Source: Acidimicrobiia bacterium
Lineage (GTDB): Bacteria > Acidobacteriota > Vicinamibacteria > Vicinamibacterales > SCN-69-37
Direction: 5' to 3'
NCBI GenBank assembly: GCA_016871335.1
Contig: VFZF01000009.1
Location: 1-34,266 of the forward strand
Length of the DNA: 34,266 nucleotides
A program made the translations under genes and the position numbers. Positions 28,788 to 34,266 of the stretch are shown here, piece by piece (position 1 is the first letter of the stretch; each line of letters opens with the position of its first letter). Below the pieces are notes generated by a model. The model ran no database searches and was not told the DNA's origin. It saw nothing but the letters and a program-made list of their open reading frames with translations.

Positions 28788-30532
28788 AGCGACTCTTTGT
28801 CGCTGCAGCCATCCTGCTGACGGCCACCCTGTCCGCCTCGTCATCCGATACGCCGGTGGCCGATGCGGCAATGCGCGGGGATGCCGCTGCGGTGAAAACC
28901 CTCATTGCCGGTGGCGCCGATGTCAACGCCGCGCAGGGCGACGGCATGACCGCCCTGCACTGGACGGCGCTGAATGGCGATTCAGAGACGACGGAGGCGC
29001 TGCTGTCGGCCGGAGCACAAGTGGACCAGCCGACCAGGCTTGGCAATTACACGCCGCTGCATCTGGCGAGTTCGCGCGGCCACGGCGCGGTGATCTCGCG
29101 GCTGCTTGACGGCGGCGCTGTGGTGTCGGCCATGACCGACACAGGCGTGCAGCCGATTCACCTGGCGGCGCAGGCCGGCGTGCCCGACGCGATCACCACG
29201 TTGCTCGCGCGCGGCGCCGACGTCAACGTGCAGGACCGCACGCACGGACGCACACCGCTGGTGTTTGCGGTGTCGCAGAATCGGCTCGACGCCATGCGCG
29301 TGCTGATCGAGAAGGGCGCAGACATCCTGCGGCCGACGACCGTGATTGACTACGTCCAGCGTTCGCGGGCGGATTCGGCCGAACGCGCCGAGCGCAATCG
29401 GGCGGTGACGGCAGCGACCGGCCGTCCCGTCGCGGAGATTCCGACGAACGATCCCGTGGCCACCGTCGGCGGTGGTCAGCCTGCGGCCGGCCGCGGCCAG
29501 GCGCCGGCTGGAGCACGTGCCGGCGGCGGGGGGCGGGCCGGCGGTGGCGCCCGAGCTCCCTCCGACATCGAGAACATCGGCAAGCAGGGAGGCCTGACGG
29601 CTCTCCACTACGCCTCGCGTGATGGATTCGCCGGCGCGGTGGATCTGTTGCTGGCGGCCGGGCAACCGGTCAACACGCCGACGGCCGGTGACCTGTCGAC
29701 GCCGTTGCTTGTTGCCATCGTGAACGGTCAGTTCGACATCGCGATGACGCTGCTCGACAAAGGCGCGGACCCGAATCAGCCGAACGACGATGAGATGGCG
29801 CCGCTGTTTGCGGTCATCAACACGGAGTGGGCCCTGCGCACGTGGTATCCGCAGCCGACCGCGGGCCATCAGCAACGCACGTCCTACCTCCAGCTGATCA
29901 AGCGCCTGGCGGCCGCCGGCGCGGATCCCAACGCGCGCGTGAAGTCCCACATCTGGCATGCGGCGTACAACGCCGGTCGCATGGGCGTGGAGTTCACGGG
30001 CGCCACGGCGTTCTGGCGAGCGGCCTACGCACTCGATGTGGAGGCGATGAAGCTGCTGGTCTCCATCGGCGCGGACCCGCATGTGCCGACCATGACCTTT
30101 GGATCGGCGGCCCGGGCCAACGATCCGTCCGGATTGCCGGGTGTCCCTGCGGGTGGCGCGCACATTCCACCGTTCCATGCCGCCAGCGGCGTGGGCTACG
30201 GCACGTCGCGTGTGGCGCAGCAGCACCGGTATGTGCCCGATGGCTGGATGTCGGCGGCGAAGTATTTCCTGGAAGAACTCGGTGTGGATGTGAACATCCG
30301 TGATGCCAACGGGTTCTCGGCTCTGCATCATGCGGCGGCGCGTGGCGACAACGCGATGATCCTGTATCTCGTGAAGCAGGGTGCGGACGTCATGGCCGTC
30401 AACCGGAACGGACAGACCACCGTGGACATGGCGAACAGCCCTGAACAGCGCACCCAGCCCTTCCCGGAGACGATCACGCTGCTCGAAGGCATGGGCGCCA
30501 AGAACAACCACAACTGTCAGGCCTGCAAGTAG
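28784..30532 (+). CDS. Secreted ankyrin-repeat protein
   Basis: This 582-residue protein has a signal peptide (MKRLFVAAAILLTATLSASS) and about eight or nine ankyrin repeats in two blocks (about residues 22-180 and 265-560), for example GADVNAAQGDGMTALHWTALNGD, GNYTPLHLASSRGHGAVISRLL and GFSALHHAAARGD. A Gly/Arg/Ala-rich linker (about residues 225-260) separates the blocks. The C-terminus ends in HNCQACK, a CxxCK motif. Ankyrin repeats bind protein partners; here they may scaffold the DUF1592 and DUF1552 proteins outside the cytoplasm (inference from the operon). The GTG start overlaps the upstream stop (GTGA), which implies translational coupling. The stop lies in a shared bidirectional hairpin. 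Confidence 0.92.
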   Translation: MKRLFVAAAILLTATLSASSSDTPVADAAMRGDAAAVKTLIAGGADVNAAQGDGMTALHWTALNGDSETTEALLSAGAQVDQPTRLGNYTPLHLASSRGHGAVISRLLDGGAVVSAMTDTGVQPIHLAAQAGVPDAITTLLARGADVNVQDRTHGRTPLVFAVSQNRLDAMRVLIEKGADILRPTTVIDYVQRSRADSAERAERNRAVTAATGRPVAEIPTNDPVATVGGGQPAAGRGQAPAGARAGGGGRAGGGARAPSDIENIGKQGGLTALHYASRDGFAGAVDLLLAAGQPVNTPTAGDLSTPLLVAIVNGQFDIAMTLLDKGADPNQPNDDEMAPLFAVINTEWALRTWYPQPTAGHQQRTSYLQLIKRLAAAGADPNARVKSHIWHAAYNAGRMGVEFTGATAFWRAAYALDVEAMKLLVSIGADPHVPTMTFGSAARANDPSGLPGVPAGGAHIPPFHAASGVGYGTSRVAQQHRYVPDGWMSAAKYFLEELGVDVNIRDANGFSALHHAAARGDNAMILYLVKQGADVMAVNRNGQTTVDMANSPEQRTQPFPETITLLEGMGAKNNHNCQACK

Positions 30533-30564
30533 GCCGGTGTGCCTCGTGGCCGCGCCGGCTACTT
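30527..30564. terminator. Bidirectional hairpin between convergent genes
   Basis: AAGTAGGCCGG (30527-30537) pairs with CCGGCTACTT (30555-30564), one G bulged, about 10 base pairs. Both genes end inside it: the ankyrin gene (TAG 30530-30532) and the gene at 30559-31749 (TAG 30559-30561 on minus). Both proteins end with the same AAG-TAG (Lys-stop). Confidence 0.6.
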
Positions 30565-31749
30565 CCGCGCCCGAATCGTCACGCGGTACTGATTCTCGGC
30601 ATTGAGATTCACCAACGCGACGAAGACCCGCCCTTCGCGCGTGCGGCCGACCGTGCCTGACTGTGAGACGCCGGAGATTTCCCAACCCGCTGGCAGGACC
30701 ACGGTGTTGCGGAGCCCGTGCAGCTCCCGGTCGAAGACCAGCTCGCCATTCACAAGCCTGTAGCCGTCACTGCCTGTACCGGTCACACGCAGGTGGGCAC
30801 TCTGCTTGTCGTTGGTGATGGGGACGCCGAGTGTTACACGCGTGGCCGCGCCGGCCTTGACGGGCGTCAACGTTGCCGCCGTGTCGAGGTCCACCACCTT
30901 CAGGTTCGACAACGGGAGATAGTTGAGAATGTCGATCGTCGCGGTGGCACCCTTGCGCGGGTCGCTGTAGGTCTGTTCGACCGAGAACGTGCCGGTCTCA
31001 GGGGCGCCGAGGTCGTACAACGTCTTGATGTCGTCGAAGAACATGTCCGTGTAGGGACTCGGCGTGAACGCGGCAGGGGTCTTCTTTGCGTGAATGGTCA
31101 GGTTGTTGGCCTGGCCGCTCGGGTTTGCAAAGGCCAGCTTCAGCCGTCCGTCGGGCAGCGTGGACATCTGCGCGGCGACGTTCGACGACACAAATGCGTA
31201 CCCCTTCGGAAGCACAACGCCAAGCCGATACCCACTGAGACTGCGTACCCACGTGATGGTGTCGCCGCTGACCTGATAGGTGCGCGCGTCGGTATAGGTC
31301 TTGTAGATGAGCACGCGGCCGATGCCACCCTCGGGCACCGCGAAGGGAAGCGTCGCGCGGATGGCGTATTGCCCGTTGGCGCCGAGGTCGTAGGTGAACT
31401 TCACCGGCTGGCCCGTGCGCGGATCAAACACGGAAATGTTCGTGCCCATACTGCCGGCACGTGTGGCGTTGGTGATCTCGGTAGCACCGGCACGCGCACT
31501 CTCGAGTAGATAGGTGATGGCGAAGGCCTCGGAGCCGGGCTCGAGGATTTCGTACTGTGTGTAGGCTTCCTGGGAGAAGAGTGTGGAGGACGGGCCGGCC
31601 GGCATGAGGGAGCCGTCCTCATTCATCCGGCCGCCGGGGAAGGCCGTGCCGGACTGCGCGCCGCCACGGCCCTGGGCCGTCAGGAGCACCGCGCCACAGG
31701 TCAGGACGCCGACTGCCACCACACTGCGAAGCCACGCGGTTGTCGCCAT
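30559..31749 (-). CDS. Secreted protein of unknown family
   Basis: This 396-residue protein has a signal peptide (LRSVVAVGVLTCGAVLLTAQ). The mature part is predicted almost wholly beta: ILEPGSEAFAITYLLES, YQVSGDTITWVRSLSGYRLGVVLPKGYAFVSSNV, LKLAFANPSGQANNLTI and a C-terminal LRNTVVLPAGWEISGVSQSG. A middle part around FSVEQTYSDPRKGATA looks like an immunoglobulin- or carbohydrate-binding-type sandwich, but I do not recognise the family. A Cys in the signal region (TCGA) is not a clean lipobox. It is divergent from the penicillin-acylase gene with a 44-base gap. A TATACT box ends 7 bases before the ATG, suggesting a leaderless mRNA. Confidence 0.85.
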   Translation of the reverse strand: MATTAWLRSVVAVGVLTCGAVLLTAQGRGGAQSGTAFPGGRMNEDGSLMPAGPSSTLFSQEAYTQYEILEPGSEAFAITYLLESARAGATEITNATRAGSMGTNISVFDPRTGQPVKFTYDLGANGQYAIRATLPFAVPEGGIGRVLIYKTYTDARTYQVSGDTITWVRSLSGYRLGVVLPKGYAFVSSNVAAQMSTLPDGRLKLAFANPSGQANNLTIHAKKTPAAFTPSPYTDMFFDDIKTLYDLGAPETGTFSVEQTYSDPRKGATATIDILNYLPLSNLKVVDLDTAATLTPVKAGAATRVTLGVPITNDKQSAHLRVTGTGSDGYRLVNGELVFDRELHGLRNTVVLPAGWEISGVSQSGTVGRTREGRVFVALVNLNAENQYRVTIRARK

Positions 31750-31756
31750 GGGCGAG

Positions 31757-31762
31757 AGTATA
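31757..31762 (-). promoter_or_regulatory. Putative -10 box of the secreted-protein gene
   Basis: TATACT on the minus strand ends 7 bases before the ATG at 31749, so the mRNA would begin at or very near the start codon. It lies in the 44-base gap shared with the acylase gene. Confidence 0.45.
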
Positions 31763-31780
31763 CGCGCGCGGCATCCGTGG

Positions 31781-31786
31781 CAGAAT
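31781..31786 (+). promoter_or_regulatory. Putative weak -10 box of the acylase gene
   Basis: CAGAAT ends 7 bases before the ATG at 31794. It differs from the -10 consensus at the first and third positions. It fits the spacing of the other leaderless-type boxes in the window and favours the 31794 start. Confidence 0.3.
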
Positions 31787-31793
31787 GCCCGCC

Positions 31794-33995
31794 ATGACGA
31801 TGCCGAACGCGAAGCTGTGGCTGCTGGTTGTTGTCCTGTTCGCCGGATCCTGTGCCCAGGAACCGGCTGTGAGTCCTGAAGTCGCGGCCTGGCAGGCGCG
31901 GGCGGACCGCATCACCATCATCCGTGACGACTGGGGTGTGCCGCACATCTACGGCACGACCGACGCGGATGTCGTGTTTGGCCTGATGTATGCCCAGGCC
32001 GAGGACGACTTCCACCGGGTCGAGACCAACTTCATCAACTCGCAGGGCCGGCTGGCTGAAGCGGACGGCGAGGACGCGATTTATCGCGACCTCCGGATGA
32101 AGCTCTTCATCCACCCCGCTGAGCTTCAGGCGCTCTACGCGCAGGCCGAGCCGTGGTTGAAGGCGCTGATGGACGCGTGGGCGGATGGGCTGAATTTCTA
32201 CCTGCACACCCATCCCGACGTGAAGCCGCGCGTGATCACGCGATTTGAGCCGTGGATGGCGCTCAGCTTCAGCGAGGGGAGCATCGGTGGCGACATCGAG
32301 AGCATCAACCTCACGCAACTCGAGGCGTTTTACGGCGCGCCCGCGCCTGGCGTGGTCGCAGCCGTGGTCGCCGAGCCCGAATCGCCGTGGCCGGCTGAAC
32401 CGACAGGGTCGAACGGGTTTGCGATTGCCGGCGCGAATACCGCGTCGGGCAAGGCGCAGTTGCTCATCAATCCGCACACGTCGTTCTTCTTCCGCGAGGA
32501 AGCGCAGATGGTGAGTGAGGAGGGGCTCAACGCCTACGGGGCGCTGACCTGGGGCCAGTTCTTCATCTATCAGGGCTTCAACGACAAGGCCGGCTGGATG
32601 CACACGTCGAGCAGCGTCGACAACATCGATGAATATCTTGAGACTGTCACCAAGCAGGCGGACGGAAAGTACACCTATCGGGTCGGGACTGAGGAGCGGC
32701 CGCTGCAGACGAGCACCATCATCGTCCCCTATACAACGGCAACCGGCATGCAGGAGAAATTGTTCACGGTCTACCGGACGCATCGGGGGCCCATCGTGCG
32801 ACAGCTCGATGGCAAATGGGTGAGTGTGCGGCTCATGCACGAGCCGCTCAAAGCCCTCTCGCAGTCGTATCTGCGGACGAAAGCGCGCTCGATCGATGAA
32901 TACAAGAAGGTGATGGCGCTGCACACCAATTCGTCGAATAACACGCTCTACGCGGACGCTGACGGCAACATTGCGTATTTCCACTCCAACTTCGTGCCGA
33001 GACGCGATGCCCGGTTCGACTGGACGCGGCCCGTGGATGGCAGCAACCCGGCCACCGAATGGAATGGCCTGCACACGTTTGATGAGTCGCCCAACGTCGT
33101 GAACCCGCCCAACGGTTGGGTGTACAACACGAACAACTATCCGTATTCCGCGGCGGGTCCCCATAGCCCGAGGCAGAAGGACTATCCGCCGTACATGGAC
33201 TCGGGCAGCGAGAACCCGCGTGGCGTCCATGCCATCCGCGTGCTCGACGGCCAGAAGGGGTTCACGCTCGACTCGCTGATTGCAGCTGCGTATGACAGCT
33301 ACCTGCCGGAGTTCGACATTCAGATTCCATTGCTGCTGCGCGCGCATGCGGCGCTGCCGGCGTCCAATCCGTTGAAGGCGAAACTGGCGGAGCCGATCGC
33401 GATGCTGCAAGGATGGGACTATCGCTGGTCCGTCACGTCGGTGCCGACGTCGGTGGCGATCTTTTATGGTGAAGATCTCTGGCAACGGGTGAGCGCCGAT
33501 GCCCGGAGAGCGGGACTCTCGGTCTACGACTACATGAGATTGCGGGCCACGCCGCAGCAGCGGCTTCAGTCACTTGATGCCGCGGTGACGAAGCTTGCGG
33601 CGGACTTCGGCACGTGGCAGACACCATGGGGGGACATCAACCGGTTCCAGCGCCTGACGGGCGACATCGTGCAGCCGTTCAACGATGCGATGCCGAGCAC
33701 GCCGGTCATGTTTGCGTCGGCGCGGTGGGGCTCCCTCGCGTCGTTCGGGGCGCGCGCCTATCCGACCACGAAGAAGTGGTACGGCACCAGCGGCAACAGC
33801 TTTGTGGCGGTCGTCGAGTTCGGGGCGCAGGTGAAGGCCAAAGCGGTCACCGCGGGCGGCCTGAACAGTGTGCCGGGGTCAAAACACTTCAACGACCAGG
33901 CAGAACGTTATGCGACCGGAAACCTGCGCGACGTTTACTTCTATCGTGCGCAGTTGGAAGGGCACATCGAACGGGAATACAAGCCAGGTCGGTAG
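31794..33995 (+). CDS. Penicillin-acylase-family amidohydrolase (S45)
   Basis: This 733-residue enzyme belongs to the N-terminal-nucleophile hydrolases of family S45, which cleave amide bonds of acylated small molecules such as beta-lactams or acyl-homoserine lactones. They are made as a precursor that cuts itself to an alpha and a beta chain. The alpha chain begins IIRDDWGVPHIYGTTDADV. The cleavage site and nucleophile are seen in PTGSNGFAIAG, with Ser206 as the new N-terminus. An N-terminal hydrophobic segment ending FAGSC suggests export, perhaps as a lipoprotein. Other landmarks are WGQFFIYQGFN, THRGPI, SNNTLYADADGNIAYFHSN and GNSFVAVVEFG. The start at 31794 is set by the signal peptide and a weak -10 box; upstream ATGs are possible. 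Substrate unknown. Confidence 0.92.
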   Translation: MTMPNAKLWLLVVVLFAGSCAQEPAVSPEVAAWQARADRITIIRDDWGVPHIYGTTDADVVFGLMYAQAEDDFHRVETNFINSQGRLAEADGEDAIYRDLRMKLFIHPAELQALYAQAEPWLKALMDAWADGLNFYLHTHPDVKPRVITRFEPWMALSFSEGSIGGDIESINLTQLEAFYGAPAPGVVAAVVAEPESPWPAEPTGSNGFAIAGANTASGKAQLLINPHTSFFFREEAQMVSEEGLNAYGALTWGQFFIYQGFNDKAGWMHTSSSVDNIDEYLETVTKQADGKYTYRVGTEERPLQTSTIIVPYTTATGMQEKLFTVYRTHRGPIVRQLDGKWVSVRLMHEPLKALSQSYLRTKARSIDEYKKVMALHTNSSNNTLYADADGNIAYFHSNFVPRRDARFDWTRPVDGSNPATEWNGLHTFDESPNVVNPPNGWVYNTNNYPYSAAGPHSPRQKDYPPYMDSGSENPRGVHAIRVLDGQKGFTLDSLIAAAYDSYLPEFDIQIPLLLRAHAALPASNPLKAKLAEPIAMLQGWDYRWSVTSVPTSVAIFYGEDLWQRVSADARRAGLSVYDYMRLRATPQQRLQSLDAAVTKLAADFGTWQTPWGDINRFQRLTGDIVQPFNDAMPSTPVMFASARWGSLASFGARAYPTTKKWYGTSGNSFVAVVEFGAQVKAKAVTAGGLNSVPGSKHFNDQAERYATGNLRDVYFYRAQLEGHIEREYKPGR

Positions 33996-34077
33996 GAAAT
34001 CACAACGAGACGTGGAGGGCTGGGAGATCTACGGGAATGAGCTCTTCACCATGGAGGGCCATGGGGGGCCGTGAAGT
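33996..34077. other. Intergenic stretch, no gene recognised
   Basis: Downstream of the acylase gene. It contains an imperfect dyad (CTTCACCATGG ... GTGAAG, about 34054-34076) and no convincing frame. It leads directly into the long inverted repeat. Confidence 0.3.
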
Positions 34078-34265
34078 GGTGACAGCGACACGGGGTTGAG
34101 CGTCCGGCCTTCGGCCGGGCGCAGTGAGGGGAGGGCGAGTCACGAACGAAAACGCCTCTCGCCGTAGGGCGCGCTGAACGTGAGCGCGACGACAGGCGCT
34201 TTCGTTCGTGACTCGCTCTCCCCTCACCGTGCCGCTAAAGCGGCACTCAACCTCTCGGTGTCACC
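34078..34265. repeat. Long nested inverted repeat (about 188 bases)
   Basis: The core arms at 34124-34157 and 34194-34227 are 34 bases each and complementary at 32 positions. The spacer holds an inner hairpin (CGCGCT 34170-34175, AGCGCG 34183-34188). Outside the core each arm carries its own small hairpin (34104-34118 and 34229-34246). Further out, GGTTGAG (34094-34100) pairs with CTCAACC (34246-34252) and GGTGACA (34078-34084) with TGTCACC (34259-34265). The whole reads as two inverted copies of a unit of about 85-90 bases. No frame is convincing. It could be a mobile miniature element, a paired REP-like element or a structured RNA. Confidence 0.8.
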
Positions 34266-34266
34266 T

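Noticed and set aside
28982..33485. Long minus-strand frames opposite the ankyrin and acylase genes
   Set aside because: They are mirror frames of well-supported genes.

Overview
The window is a GC-rich (roughly 65% by eye) Gram-negative chromosomal segment, gene-dense on both strands. Several traits point to Acidobacteriota, most likely the Vicinamibacteria lineage: a DUF1592/DUF1552/ankyrin secreted cassette, tandem RND adaptors with Gly-Arg-rich linkers, a stand-alone S23-type four-helix bundle gene, ECF sigma factors, and short GC-rich intergenic repeats. This placement is inferred from gene content and was not tested by any search.

Layout. 51-8433 (minus) is an envelope efflux locus read leftward: an LTxxQ/Spy-like periplasmic protein, a TolC-type channel, an RND adaptor, an HAE1-type RND pump and a second, MacA-like adaptor with a large RGG-rich insert. 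It probably continues past the left edge. 8467-9636 (minus) is ispH. 9833-10240 (plus) is a four-helix bundle protein. 10260-12524 (minus) holds a SpoIID/LytB-like protein, an ECF sigma factor and its overlapping zinc-binding anti-sigma. 12576-15006 (plus) is a multidomain sensor kinase split by a one-base insertion. 15043-18122 (plus) is pckA then gatB. 18173-18957 holds two small unassigned genes. 18988-19431 (minus) is a truncated ECF sigma remnant. 19487-23682 (plus) is rnr then selB. 23742-23921 (minus) is a 59-residue tatA, divergent from a TonB-family gene at 24011-24922. 24986-30532 (plus) is a three-gene cassette for a DUF1592-type haem protein, a Tat-exported DUF1552 protein and a secreted ankyrin protein. 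30559-31749 (minus) is a secreted protein of unknown family, divergent from a penicillin-acylase-family gene at 31794-33995. The right end has no gene but carries a nearly 190-base nested inverted repeat.

How it works together. Most of the window serves the cell envelope: efflux, peptidoglycan remodelling, Tat export, TonB energy transduction and secreted enzymes, with two ECF sigma modules and a sensor kinase as regulators. The DUF1552 protein has a twin-arginine signal and lies 3.5 kb from tatA. Housekeeping genes (ispH, pckA, gatB, rnr, selB) are interspersed. selB implies selenocysteine decoding, but no selA, selC or selD is visible here.

The most unusual DNA-level signals are: stop codons lying inside GC-rich inverted repeats at many transcription-unit ends; TAnnnT boxes 6-11 bases before start codons, suggesting leaderless mRNAs; the pckA promoter nested in the upstream gene's terminator; the split sensor kinase; a Spy-like motif inside an RND adaptor; and the long palindrome at the right end.
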